From Chrysoporthe austroafricana (taxonomy: Eukaryota > Ascomycota > Sordariomycetes > Diaporthales > Cryphonectriaceae): a stretch of DNA of 64,000 nt. The DNA lies in the NCBI GenBank assembly GCA_001051155.2, contig JYIP02000002.1, positions 565,583 to 629,582 of the forward strand. The letters run 5' to 3'. Shown here piece after piece: positions 35,330 to 45,403 of this stretch (the stretch's first letter is position 1; each line of letters starts with the position of its first letter). Under the pieces are notes generated by a model that did no database searches, was not told the DNA's origin, and was given only the letters and a program-made list of their open reading frames with translations. Made by a program: the position numbers and the translations under genes.

Positions 35330-36655
35330 CTACCCCCGCCGACTCGGTGATGCCGCTAGCTCCTTGGGCGTCATGCTGATGCTGCTCTCCTTGGCCAGCG
35401 GAGAGGGAACCTCGGGGGTGACGGAGCGGGACTCGACGCCGGGTCTCTTGCCGGACTTCGAGCCCGACGTCGACAGGACCTTCTTCCTCTTCTCCGAGGC
35501 GTTGCTAGACCTACGGCTAACGTCGCCCTCCCGCCCGGCCTCCAGCGTCGGCGTCGGGCTCCTACTAGAGTGGCCCGACATGCTACCCCGGCGGTTGCTC
35601 CCGCTACGCGACCGCCTACCCTCCTTCTCGACGACCGACAGCCGGCGGTGGTGGGGGGCGTACTGGGCCTTTTCGGGATGCGTGTGGTGCGACTTCTCCG
35701 CGACAGGGGCCGGCCTCTTCCACGCCGCCCACCAGAACCAGCCCCCGGACCCCCTCCTCATCTGGCGCTGCTGCGCCTTCAGCTTGGACCGGATGGACGC
35801 CCTCCGCTCGTTCTCGCGCTCCCAGTACTCGGTCCTGTACAGCTCCCAGTTCTCCCTGAAGGTGGGCGAGAAGGGCTTCGCCAGCAGGAGGAGTTTCACG
35901 TAGTCGCCGCCGGGGGCCAGGTCCTCCTCGTGGCCGGCCTTCTCCTCGTCGGCGCCGACGACGGGCAGGTGCTGGTGGCCCCGGCCCACGAGGTCCATGT
36001 CCTTCTCGACCTGGCCCAGGATGGCCGGGTCAACGTACTGATACGACGACGCGGCGGTGTTGGAGAAGAGGCCGTAGGTCAGGAAGAAGCCGGCGGTGGA
36101 CAGGGCCTCGGCCCACCAGGACCTCTTCACGAGGACCAGCTTGAGGTTGAAGGCGCGCAGCCCGCGGTTCGAGATGGCGAACCAGCGGCGGGGCCAGCGG
36201 ACGCCGCGCTCCCAGATGCCGGTGGCCCAGACCAGCACGGCGGTGATGATGCCGCCCATGAAGCACAGCTTCTCGATCATCTCGACGCCCCAGTAGACGC
36301 TGCCGCCGACGCCGCGGCCGTCCTCGCGCGGGGCGAAGAACAGGGCGTAGCCGAAGCCGACGATCCACACGGACAGGATGGACAGGAAGAAGGTATGGTG
36401 GCGGCGGCGGGCGCGGAGCTCGAGGTACTGGGCGCGCAGGGAGGCCTCGAGGATGAGCAGGTTGAGGTAGATCATGGACGGGGAGGAGGGCGCGTGGGAG
36501 AGCGGGTCGTTGGGCTTCCAGGAGGTGGGGGCGACGCCGCTGGCGGTAGAGGCGATGATGGGGGCGGCGGCCTTCTCGGCGGGGAGGGCGGCGGTGCCCT
36601 TGACGATGGAGTCGAGGTCGTCGGCCATGGTGGGCGTGTGGTCGGCTGGCGGCAC
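35330..36655 (-). CDS. SPO7: Spo7-like regulatory subunit of the Nem1-Spo7 phosphatase
   Basis: Nuclear envelope/ER membrane protein that, with Nem1, dephosphorylates the phosphatidate phosphatase Pah1 and so controls the balance of storage lipid and membrane growth. Intronless, 441 residues. The Spo7 core begins SPSMIYLNLLILEASLRAQYLELRARRRHHTFFLSILSVWIVGFGYALFF. It contains the first membrane helix, then a luminal loop and a second helix (EKLCFMGGIITAVLVWATGIW). The conserved WPRRWFAISNRGLRAFNLKLVLVK segment follows. A second conserved part, YVKLLLLAKPFSPTFRENWELYRTEYWERENERR, comes before a long basic Ser/Arg-rich tail typical of filamentous fungi. Translation may start at the first Met (36655) or at MADDLDSIVKG, nine codons later. 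Confidence 0.93.
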   Translation of the reverse strand: MPPADHTPTMADDLDSIVKGTAALPAEKAAAPIIASTASGVAPTSWKPNDPLSHAPSSPSMIYLNLLILEASLRAQYLELRARRRHHTFFLSILSVWIVGFGYALFFAPREDGRGVGGSVYWGVEMIEKLCFMGGIITAVLVWATGIWERGVRWPRRWFAISNRGLRAFNLKLVLVKRSWWAEALSTAGFFLTYGLFSNTAASSYQYVDPAILGQVEKDMDLVGRGHQHLPVVGADEEKAGHEEDLAPGGDYVKLLLLAKPFSPTFRENWELYRTEYWERENERRASIRSKLKAQQRQMRRGSGGWFWWAAWKRPAPVAEKSHHTHPEKAQYAPHHRRLSVVEKEGRRSRSGSNRRGSMSGHSSRSPTPTLEAGREGDVSRRSSNASEKRKKVLSTSGSKSGKRPGVESRSVTPEVPSPLAKESSISMTPKELAASPSRRG

Positions 36656-36708
36656 GGGGGCCGGATCGAGGGAGGGGAGGAGTGGTTGCGACGGGGAGAG
36701 GGCGGCGC

Positions 36709-36766
36709 GGTCGGGTCGGGTCAGGTCAGGTCAGCGCAGGGCAGGGCAGGGCGAGGGCGAGGGGGG
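36709..36766. repeat. GGTCG/GGTCA/GGGCA/GGGCGA tandem array
   Basis: Directly adjoining short tandem runs: GGTCGGGTCGG, then GGTCA repeats, then GCAGG/GGGCA repeats and GAGGGC repeats. It lies just upstream of the SPO7 start, in its probable promoter or leader. Confidence 0.75.
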
Positions 36767-37095
36767 CCCTCCTGTCTGACGCATGCAGAGAGGAAACCTC
36801 GTGGGGGGCTCGGATCAGCGCAGTTGCTGTCGTGGGCCGTGCTGCCGCCGGCGAGGTCGAGGTGTTGTGTAGGCAATTCCCTGTGCCGGGCCTTGGTCCA
36901 AGGAGGGTGAGAACATGACATGCATTGCATGCAGTGGAGTGGAGTGCGCTGGACGTGCCCTGACGCGGTAGAGCAGAACCCAGTAATTGGTGCAGTACTC
37001 CGTCATAGCAAGTAACGGGTAGAGCCGAGTGGGCCCTCTGCCATGCCTGCCCCCTAGCTTTCCTCCTTCTACGTACTAAAAATACGAATAAATAA

Positions 37096-37193
37096 TGCAT
37101 CCATACATCCATACCTACCTACCACTGCCTGCTTAGGTATGTATGTACATATCATACATAGTATGTCCTGCATGTACGCATGTATGTACGAAT
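37096..37193. repeat. Degenerate GTAT/CATA tetranucleotide repeat zone
   Basis: Repeated CATC/CATA and CTAC units followed by GTATGTATGTAC-like units on the same strand. The complementary halves could form a weak hairpin. Located in the middle of the SPO7-hydrolase intergenic region. Confidence 0.7.
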
Positions 37194-38057
37194 AGTAGTA
37201 TTCGTTGTGCTGCGTACATCGTGGCATATTCACAGGATTTTGGCACACTCGAGAACCCTGCAGACGTCATCCCCGAAGAAGAAAACAATTAAAAATAACA
37301 ACAGTGAGAATAGTCTCGACCCTGCTGGCCCACCGGACTGACTGCTGAGTATAAGGCCCGATCGGACTCCGGTGGAATCTTGATGCCGACCCGTCCGGCC
37401 CCGCTGAAGGCCTGTAGCTGAAGGCCTGTACCAAGTCATGCGTACTGGCCTGCTACTGGGCAGCAAGTACGAGACGAGGTTAGCAGGTCTGGGCTGGGCT
37501 TTGTATGTACTCGTCATGCCTCAGCGGCTGCTGCGGTCATCGTCGCACCCGCAACCCTGCACCGGCGGGATTTTCACCCCACGCCAGGCGAGTCATCACG
37601 CCGTGGGCTCCCCGTCAAAGCCCGTCAGCCCTGTCTCGGGCCTTGGTCTGTAACGGGGGAGCATGCGAGCGCGAAGGACTTTTTCCCTTAAGTCCGCTTC
37701 GGCCGGTGGAGGGACAAGCCAGAGAGGCGGACGTGCAGCCAAGCGGCCATCAGCCACTTCGTCCTCCTCCCAGGCACGCGCTCGCACTCACTTAAAGACC
37801 GGCCTCCCAACCGCCTCTGTCAGGTCCGCAGGACCCTGGGAGAGGAGATGCTGGTGTTCAGGACCTCCACACGCCAACTGTTGCAGCACCCTCGCGCATC
37901 TACGTGTCCACATCCATATCCGTCCCTCCCGTCGCCGTCGCTGACCAGACCCGGTGCCTGCGTCAGGTCGCCCCTCCCGCCCACGTGCAGTGCTAACGGG
38001 ACTACTACCTATAAACCCCACCAGCCTGTTAACGCCTACGCCCGCAGCCTCGCAACC

Positions 38058-39782
38058 ATGTCTACTACCGTGGCACTTCCCCAGCAGCCTCTTCCTCACC
38101 CCGACACTCTCCTCCACAACCACCCCGCCACTCCCAGCACCACCAGCACCTCGGACGCCGACACGCCCGCCTCCTCCTCCTCTTCCTCCTCCTCCCAGGA
38201 GGCACTCCCCCACAGGTCAGGGTCGAGACGGTCCAGGAAGTCGCAGACCAAGACCGCCAAGGTGGCGCAACAGACCAACAGGCCGGGCGCGCCCGGTGAG
38301 CAGAAACTCATGTCCGGCTTCTTCCCTCTGTCCTACAGAGACGCCGCCCACCAATGGGTACGTATTCCCACCATGTTCCCGCCATCCTGCCACCTGCAGC
38401 CCTGGGCGGGCAGGCGGGCAGGCAGGCAGACAGGCCGCACGCAACGACGACAACGACAACGACGCTGACATCGCCTGCGACAGTGGACCAACATCTCCCC
38501 GCCCGTCTCCGAGCGGGCTGTCCTCAACCTCGTCCCCTACCTTAGGGAGGCCGTCTCGCCCGCCGCGTCCTCCGCCGCCGCCGCCGCCACGAACCCCGAC
38601 CCCTTCGGCCACCGCATATGGCGCTCCACCATGGTCGCCCTCTCCGGCAAGAACCGCGCCCTGAACGAGTACTCGGTCGAGCGCGCCGGCGAGCCCGCCG
38701 AGGAGACCCTCGTCATGCTGCACGGCTACGGCGCCGGCCTCGGCCTCTTCTACAAGAACTTTGAGCCCGCCACGCGCGTCGAGGGCTGGCGCCTCTACGC
38801 CCTCGACATGCTGGGCATGGGCAACTCGTCCCGGCCCCCCTTCCGCATCCGCGCCAAGGACCCCGCCGAGCGGACCGCCGAGGCCGAGAGCTTCTTCGTC
38901 GACGCCCTCGAGGAGTGGAGGCGCATCCGCAACATCGAGAAGTTCACCCTGCTGGGCCACTCCATGGGCGGCTACCTGGCCGTCTCCTACGCCCTCAAGT
39001 ACCCCGGCCACCTCAACAAGCTCATCCTCGCCTCGCCCGTCGGCGTCCCCGAGAACCCCTACGCCACCAGGGCCGAGCTCCCCCGCCCGGGCTCCTCCAC
39101 CCTCGCCAACGAGTTCACCCAGTCCCAGGAGAGCATCGTCCACCCAGACACCGCCGCTGCGGCCCGCCCGGCTTCCGCGGCGCCCGCCCGCACCATCCCC
39201 GGCTGGTTCGCCTGGCTGTGGGACGCCAACATCATCTCGCCCTTCAGCTTCGTGCGCGCCGCCGGGCCCCTCGGCCCGCGCTTCGCCTCCGGCTGGACCA
39301 GCCGCCGCTTCAACCACCTCCCGCACGAGGAGGCCGCCGCCCTGCACGTCTACGCCTACAACCTGTTCCGCCAGAAGGGCAGCGGCGAGTTCGCCCTCAC
39401 CTACATCCTCGCCCCCGGCGCCTACGCCCGGAACCCGCTCATCAACCGCATCGAGCAGGTCGGCCGCGGCGTCACCGCCGACAACCGGCGGGAGACCGGC
39501 ATCCCGGTCGTCTTCATGTACGGCGACAGCGACTGGATGGACGTCGCCGGCGGCTTCGCGAGCGAGGAGAAGATCAAGGGCCGCGTGGAGAAGGCGCTGA
39601 TGGAAGCCAGCGAGGAGGAGAGGCGGGACGAGAACGGCAGCGCCAAGGTCATCGTCGTCCGCAAGGCCGGCCACCACCTGTACCTGGACAACCCCGACGA
39701 GTTTAATGACTACCTGATGAAGGAGCTGGAGGAGACTAGGGATTATAATCGCAGGAGGAGGGCGCAGGGCCTGCCCGTATGA
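38058..39782 (+). CDS. Alpha/beta hydrolase of the CLD1 / ABHD4-5 group (cardiolipin-deacylase-like)
   Basis: Probable mitochondrial or lipid-droplet phospholipid acyl hydrolase; yeast Cld1 deacylates cardiolipin, and relatives act as lysophospholipid acyltransferases or lipases. Exons 38058-38357 and 38484-39782; 532 residues. The 126-nt intron restores AHQWWTNISPPVSERAVLNLVPYLRE, a conserved opening. The oxyanion segment VMLHGYGAGLGLFYKNFE precedes LYALDMLGMGNSSRPPF. The nucleophile elbow is GHSMGG (Ser260), and SPVGVPENPYA is typical of the family. The acid lies near YGDSDWMD, and the catalytic histidine is in GHHLYLDNPDEFN (His497/498). A Ser-rich, basic N-terminal extension may act as a targeting sequence. 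Substrate is inferred from family only. The antisense 486-codon frame is a shadow. Confidence 0.88.
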
Positions 39783-41443
39783 GCGGGGTGGCCGGGCCGG
39801 AAAGGAGGTTCAGACTATATAAAATTCTCAAGGCACAGGAGGTAAGAGTCCTTCAGCGGGACTTGGCATTCACCCGGTGTTCAGGACTGGTTGTTTTTAG
39901 AAGAGCTGGAAGTACAGAGAGCGAAAGGGGGCTTCTTCAAGGCGCCAAGGCCGGAGAGCCAGGGCGTCGACGGGCTAGACAGACAGACTTTCCTATAGAA
40001 GACGGAGCTGTATCTATATGTATCTCTTCAGAACCCGCCCCCATTTTTAGAGATAATTAATACACCAGGTCGACCACCACTTTTGTTGGAGGCGGGTGGA
40101 CCAATCTAATTACACTACACACATAAGTGAGACGTAATGAAAAGGGAAAATGGAAGTGAAAAAAATCGCCTGCAGAAAATGTGATGTGTCGCCCAGTGGA
40201 ACGATACTCAACAACAAAGGCTCCCTGTCCCCCATCCCCGGCGGCGCTGATGCTTTGGCCCGTCACCTGGGTATGCCTTTTCTTGCTGATGGCTCGAACT
40301 GCGAATACCCTACCCACCTGATGACGGAGTGAACGGTCTCGGACTAGATTTTACTGTCTGTCGTTGACATCTGGCCTGATACTAGGGTATAGTGTTGGGT
40401 ATGCACCAGAGGGTGTGGCGATTGTCTACGCTGATCACATTGAATGCTTTCTCGCCTGCCCGAGCCCGACGACGAAGGTGATGGCGCTTCAGCCTTTACC
40501 TTGCCCATTTCGTCCTCGTCCAGGCCTTCTCGCTAACGGCCTGCTTGGACGCGAGGTGGAAGACAGTTTAGCTTTTGGCCGCCCGGGTCTAGAAGGAGAG
40601 CAAAGTGATTCGGGACACCCCCCCCCCGTCAGGACTGGTATTTCTCAGTATGAGAACCTAACTGCAAGTGATCCAGGATATCATTATAATGCTGCAAGAT
40701 GCCTATTCGAGCACATACGACCATAGGTAGTGGGAAACTTGGGATCCCGTCTGCTCTCCCCTAAATAAGCCACCAACCGCCGGATTAGTAGTTAAGTGGG
40801 TGACCATTAGCGAATACCCGGTGTTGTATGTTTTTGCCTCTTTTCTTTTCTTTTTTCTTTTTTTCCTTTCTTTTTCTTTCCCCTTCTTTGGACGTTGTAA
40901 CCACCTAACTGTTGGAGACTGACGGACCAACGTCATACACCCAGGTTATCTTTCAGCCGTTATTGTTAAGCTTGTGCACACTTACCACTACTATTCGACT
41001 ATTATTTTTAGATCCTCATTTGAAGCGACTGGTATTACTGCAAGTCAAAATTAGAGAACTATTAAACATTTCAATTTCTGTATGAATTGCGGTATTGACA
41101 TATTGCTTGGTATTTGAACAGATGCTGCTGGCAAAATTCTTCCCTGCCAGAGGCAATTGCTGATTGCTGCCTTGCACTGCAGCGAAATATTATCAATATC
41201 AATTCAATCTGGCTTGAGCTAAAGCTTGGAAATTCGGCCGCCTATTGGTAAGTACGTATCTGAAGAAGAGCCCCTGCACACACGAACGTCAAAGGACACA
41301 AGCGTACACAGGTTGCCCGCCCTCCCAGGCTTTTCGGTAGCGGTATAAGCTTGGAGCAGCCTTGACTCCCTAGTGTCAGTACGAGAAGGTCGGCTAAATG
41401 TAAGGATGAGATCAGGTAGCAAATATTCGAGGGTAACAGGGAG

Positions 41444-41710
41444 GTGCGAAAACAAAGGGGGGGACGGCACCGCAGAGAAGACCAGTCGCGCGTCAGCAAC
41501 GCGGTTCCCCCTGCCTTCAGCCTCTTCGAAGAGGAGGATGACGACGTCGCTCCAAAAGCACAGCGCCGGAGCGACGTGGTTCCTCCTGCCTTCGCTGTTA
41601 AGAGTCCGAAGAGGGAGATGACACCGTTGACCCCAGAGCCCAGGAGACCCAGTAAAGCCAGACGACTCCGCTTGGGCCAGCCTGTAGCATGGCAATGGGA
41701 AGACAGCTGA
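41444..41710 (+). CDS. Unrecognised charged open frame with an internal duplication
   Basis: An 88-codon frame with a repeated NAVPPAF / DVVPPAF segment about 27 residues apart, an acidic stretch (FEEEDDDVAPK) and a Pro/Arg-rich tail ending WQWEDS. The repetition is also visible at DNA level (GCGGTTCCCCCTGCCTTC against a copy near 41575). The opposite strand is open as well, so coding strand is uncertain. No family is recognised. Confidence 0.25.
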   Translation: MRKQRGGRHRREDQSRVSNAVPPAFSLFEEEDDDVAPKAQRRSDVVPPAFAVKSPKREMTPLTPEPRRPSKARRLRLGQPVAWQWEDS

Positions 41711-42792
41711 CTGGCGCCTCTAGATGCTTACTACAGAAGTGCAATGTAGTATTTTGGCGTCGAAGTGCTGCGAGAAAATGGAGGATAGTGATAATTGGGA
41801 CAGGTTGGAACAGGTCGCGCGTAGGGAAAGGTGGGCGTGAAGAAGAGCGGAGCCGACGAGCTCGGTCAGAATGGGACGCGCTACTTTATATCCGCAAGTG
41901 GTTCAGGGTGGTTTGCCAGCCAATCAGAAGCTGTCAATACTCATACGATACCGTGTGCATAGCGCAAGCTGAAGGGGAACTAGACCCAAATTGGAAACCA
42001 CGGGGTCCTTCAAACGCTGACCATGTTTGGACACCTTGACAGACGCTTTTAACTTTCACCACTTAATTTCTACCTCAACGGTAACGGGGAGCATAAATAT
42101 AACAGAGATCCATGTTTTCGATCCCCAACAACACGTTCTGCCTTGGTACAATCCTACGCACGACCGCGATCCATTTACATTTTCTGTCGAATGCATTCAT
42201 TTGTGGAATATCCGATGGACAACCGGGATAGCAAGAAGCAAAGCTGATGAGCCTTCTGTTGTTCAGCCCAACCGTGTAATGAACACCCAAGTAGCACAAG
42301 TACCTGGTACGTCAAAGGTTTATGCTAGGCAAGGGTTAGGATAAGTCCTGTACTCAAAGGGGGTTTATGTTAGCAAGTACGGTTGAGGTGTTCTTACTGT
42401 GCAATATCTTGTCGGGTTCTTCGGTTGCAGTCACTCGCCGTGAGGCTATTCAAGTGAGGGGTCAAATGAATACTTAGATTGACGACTGAAGAGCTATGAG
42501 GGAAATCTATCTGACAGTAGGAAATCCGCGTCCTTCATATATTCATCACCTGGATCGTCGGGCTCATCGTCGTGATTCCACCGAGCCTGGTGAGCCGGTG
42601 CCTGGATCACTTCCCTATGCTTAGTCATTCCGGTCATTCAGTCACGTGACATCCTTAGTCATCGTTCCGGGTTCTCTGCATGTTGGACATCGGCGTTCCG
42701 AGTAGCTGGATTGGGTCATAACAAGGGGTTCCCCACCTCAGTCCACTTATAGCATCCGTGAAGTCCCCAAATCAAGCCATGCCTAATCACCT

Positions 42793-43101
42793 TCATGACG
42801 AGAGAATCGACGCATGAAAAGCGAGCGTCCCCTCAACACTGACGGGAGTAAGGCGGAAGCGCTCGCCAAAAATGTTTCCCACCAAGAGCTCGCCCTGGTC
42901 GAGCGACATAGACCGGACATTCGGATGGGTACCCAGGCAGCGAAGAGTCATGCCGCAAGATGGCCGTGTTGACGTGTCCCGGACGACGGGCTTCCAGCAG
43001 TCCCAGGTGTAGCCGCTATCGCCGTTGTGATCATCGTTCTTGTTGCATCCCACAACAGCCCAGCCGATAGGTCTGATTTTAGGGATAAAGAGGGGACGCA
43101 T
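42793..43101 (-). CDS. Unrecognised open frame, possible gene fragment
   Basis: A 102-codon minus-strand frame with protein-like composition (GYTWDCWKPVVRDTSTRPS, LGTHPNVRSMSLDQGELLV, FGERFRLTPVSVEGTLAFHA). It lacks the Arg/Pro/Ala bias of shadow frames. The run of hydrophobic alternation near the C-terminus looks like beta strands. No start context, introns or homologous family can be given. Confidence 0.3.
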   Translation of the reverse strand: MRPLFIPKIRPIGWAVVGCNKNDDHNGDSGYTWDCWKPVVRDTSTRPSCGMTLRCLGTHPNVRSMSLDQGELLVGNIFGERFRLTPVSVEGTLAFHASILSS

Positions 43102-43322
43102 ACAAACCAGGGGCTATTGTCGATAGGCAGCTTGGGGTGCTCCAGAGCGAGGAAATCTTGCTGCTTCCCTCTTCGAACGCAGCACGGCAGTCTCTTTAGA
43201 CTTCATACCCTATGCATCCAAGTAGCAGCGGAGGACGGAACGCATACAGGTAATAGTCAATGGTCGGCAGCGTCGCCACGTCGGCCACATTTCTCTGATC
43301 GGAGGTCGACGCATCTCCAATC

Positions 43323-43568
43323 ATGAGCTGCCAAGAGGTCCTGGGCCGTTTTGTTGGTGGTTTGTCCCGATCGGACCCAATAAGGATTTACAACGAAGGC
43401 GGGGTAACTACGAGAGTTTTGCCGGGTGGACCGATGGACAGTCCGCGCCCAGTCGCACCAATGTCGTCAACGCTAATAGATAGTTGCTTTCCAATCGTAC
43501 TGGTGGATGGCTTGCCACTTACATGTGGCCTTATTCGAGGCTGGTTCCTTTGGGCATTGACTGCCTAA
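43323..43568 (+). pseudogene. Possible fragment of a PrpF/methylitaconate-isomerase-family gene
   Basis: An 81-codon frame reading IRIYNEG, then GGVTTRVLPGGPMDSPRP, then SSTLIDSCFPIVLVDGLPL. This order resembles the PrpF-family middle region: a V-R-I-Y-N strand, a G-x-V-T-x-x-L-P-T-G segment and an x-L-I-D-A-x-N-P-x-V-F-V strand. Only this part is present. The frame upstream closes with a TGA within 50 bases, and the downstream frame ends before the rest of the fold. I read it as a decayed remnant; the match is from memory and is tentative. Confidence 0.3.
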
Positions 43569-43645
43569 CCACTCCTCCGGTTATAGTTCACGTTCACCCA
43601 AACCCGCCACCTTCGCCATGAGGTCGTCGTTAACCCTCTAAAGCC

Positions 43646-44333
43646 ATGGCTGAGGAGTTTGATCTCGGTGCCTACAAATGCACCTCTCTCCCGAAAACAC
43701 TCTGGAGAGTAACCCATTCTAAATCCCAATCTCGGCGAGACCCAGCCACTGGAGACCTTGTTGCATCAGATAGCACCCGCACAATCTGTGATAAGCCAAG
43801 TCTGAAGCAGGCGGCTGAAGAGCATTTCGATTGGGGCTGTCGACAACCAAGCTGCTTTCTATCAGTCTTCAAGTGCGAGCAGCATGCTCGCAGGTGGGCG
43901 AAGCAACGCATGGTACGGGATCTTAGCTTAATGGAGGCCTATATCCACGAAATCGACACGACAAGGCTACCAGCTGCTACACACGTATTCGACGCAGTGT
44001 CTCTGACCGCCAAACTGAATATCACGCATCCGCATTCGACCGACGAACTTATCTTCCTCCACCGCATCCCAGGCGAGTCTTTCAGACACACGTGGAGCCT
44101 CGGAGAGATTGAGGAACAAGGTACGTATATGTTGGTACTGGAGATAGGACAAGTCAAGCTAAGCTAATAAAGACACAGAAGCAGACGCTCGCGAATATGC
44201 CGCTCGTCAGTTCAACCCAGACTTTCACTATGTTTCTGAACTCGGTGGCTGGTATGATACCGATGAGGAGTGCGAAGAACGCAACCGGGCGGATGATATA
44301 ATCAAAATGATAGAGGGAGATTGGAATTGGTAG
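43646..44333 (+). CDS. DUF7587-like fungal protein of unknown function
   Basis: Two exons, 43646-44120 and 44179-44333 (58-nt intron, GTACGT donor, ACACAG acceptor), 209 residues. The N-terminal part has LPKTLWRVTHSKSQSRRDPATGDLVASD, the L-[FW]-R-V-x-[HY]-x-x-S-x-[ST] opening seen in fungal DUF7587 proteins. It is followed by a helix pair (SLKQAAEEHFDWGCRQPSCFLSVFKCEQHARRWAKQR) and strands near VFDAVSLTAKLNI. The exon 2 end is acidic and Trp-rich (ELGGWYDTDEECEE...EGDWNW). Such genes are often numerous and lineage-specific in filamentous fungi. The domain name is recalled, not searched. Without the intron the frame stops at 44167. Confidence 0.65.
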
Positions 44334-44345
44334 GACGGTAACTTA

Positions 44346-44456
44346 GCAATGATCCTGTGTAGTGATTTACTGCAATGATCTTCTGCAGTGATTGGGCGCA
44401 GTGATTTGGTGCAATGATCTTGTGCAGTGATTTGGCGTAGTGATTTGGCGCAGTGA
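44346..44456. repeat. Minisatellite of GCAGTGATTTGGC-type units
   Basis: Roughly eight degenerate direct copies of a 12-14 nt unit with the core CAGTGATTTGG or CAATGATCTTG, starting 12 bases after the stop codon of the DUF7587-like gene. Alternating GTGATTT and ATGATCT variants suggest a two-unit higher-order period. Confidence 0.8.
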
Positions 44457-44644
44457 GCTCTAGGTAACCCGTACTCAATTGGTTGCTTTGACTTGTGTGG
44501 TCTTGACTCACTTAGCTCACGTCACAACCCTTCGCGCCAACGAATTACTTAACTACTTCGGTTGGCTTCGTGGTAACCAATTGCTTAAAACAAAATGACT
44601 TAATGTGCAATCTAGTGCTGTTCAGATGCGCAACTGTTGGGATA

Positions 44645-45403
44645 TTACTCCAAGATAATCGGATTCTCCAAGCTTGAACCTGGCCGTGCCTTCTCGTCCT
44701 TGACCCGTTCCCACAGATCCTGAACAAATGCATCACATTTCCACTGGACCCAGAAATCGATTAGGCCCTGAAATTCAGAGTGGGGCTTCACAATATTGAC
44801 AAAAATAACTATCCCTCCACAACCTCTAGTTGCCCTGGCGAAGCGCTTGGCCAGCAACTTGGATCCATGGGCCTTAAGGCTTGTGCCAAGGATCAAGAGG
44901 ACTTCAGGGTCGGAAGATTGATCAACGTTGGCTAATTCCGCGATCCTCTCACCGTACGTATGTTGCTGACCGGTCTGGATGATACTGGGCAGTAGCATCC
45001 CAACTGGTCCCCGGCGCTTCCCAGCGGCCATTCGAACCTCGGAATATTCCGTACAGTGCGGACAGGTCAAATTCTGACTTTTGAGGATGCTGTCCTCAAA
45101 TCCGTCTCAAGGAGAGGTCTTGGAGCAGAATGTGCAGCGCAAATGCCGGAGAGACCCATGGAGCTGAACGCATTCCACGTGCTCGTCATCCCGTTCTAGG
45201 TCCATTGATAGGCCCGCCCTCTCCTCGAGCATATCGATGTTTTGAGTATAGCATCGAAGAAGTTGTCATGTCTTGCGTAGCTGGACAAGAAATTTGTGGG
45301 TCTCCGTTGGCTCGCAAGCCATGGCGAGGGTACGAAGCGACAAGGCAGATTTCTGAAGCTGTGGTCTCAAGCGGTTTCGATCTTGAATATTGGGAATGCG
45401 TGA
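44645..45403 (-). pseudogene. Sirtuin (Sir2-type NAD-dependent deacylase) pseudogene with two in-frame TGA codons
   Basis: One continuous minus-strand frame, apart from two stops, reads as a sirtuin. From upstream it shows ALSLRTLAMACEPTETHKFL, then RCYTQNIDMLE with the NAD-site QNID, and VQLHGSLRHLRC with the catalytic histidine. A zinc-binding CTFC/CPHC quartet follows, then AAGKRRGPVGMLLPSII, ILGTSLKAHGSKLL and DFWVQWKCDAFVQDLWERV, ending at 44645. Stops lie at 45266-45268 (before QLLRCYTQNID; a CGA to TGA change would explain it) and 45107-45109 (within CSKTSP-DGFED; a TGG to TGA change would explain it). The GAGIS phosphate-binding motif is not found upstream, so the N-terminus is degraded or lost. 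The longest intact piece is 141 codons. Confidence 0.82.

Larger units (their letters stand above)
36656..38057. other. Intergenic region between divergent SPO7 and hydrolase genes
   Basis: The two flanking genes point away from each other, so both promoters are here. It holds two simple-repeat zones (listed separately) and a CT-rich run from 37905 to 38055 before the next start. No coding signal is visible; long frames in the first 250 bases are shadows of the GC-rich repeats. Confidence 0.4.
39783..43645. other. Gene-poor, partly AT-rich 3.9 kb region with gene-like fragments
   Basis: No complete gene is supported. The first 300 bases are the 3' region of the hydrolase gene. From 40790 to 41200 the DNA is AT-rich with pyrimidine tracts. 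Three gene-like pieces are listed separately: a plus-strand frame at 41444, a minus-strand frame at 42793 and a possible PrpF-family fragment at 43323. Their scattering without starts or joins suggests decayed or unannotatable genes. Confidence 0.4.

Noticed and set aside
35570..36910. 446-codon plus-strand frame opposite SPO7
   Set aside because: Its Gly/Ala/Val/Glu composition mirrors the GC3-rich SPO7 exon; no domain, start context or introns.
38217..39677. 486-codon minus-strand frame opposite the CLD1-like hydrolase
   Set aside because: Compositional shadow (Gly/Ala/Val/Glu) of a GC-rich exon whose sense strand has clear hydrolase motifs.
2160..39782. Lipid-metabolism gene cluster (acyl-CoA-binding protein, phospholipase D, SPO7, CLD1-like)
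   Set aside because: These genes are spread over 37 kb, interleaved with unrelated genes and on both strands; chance is enough.
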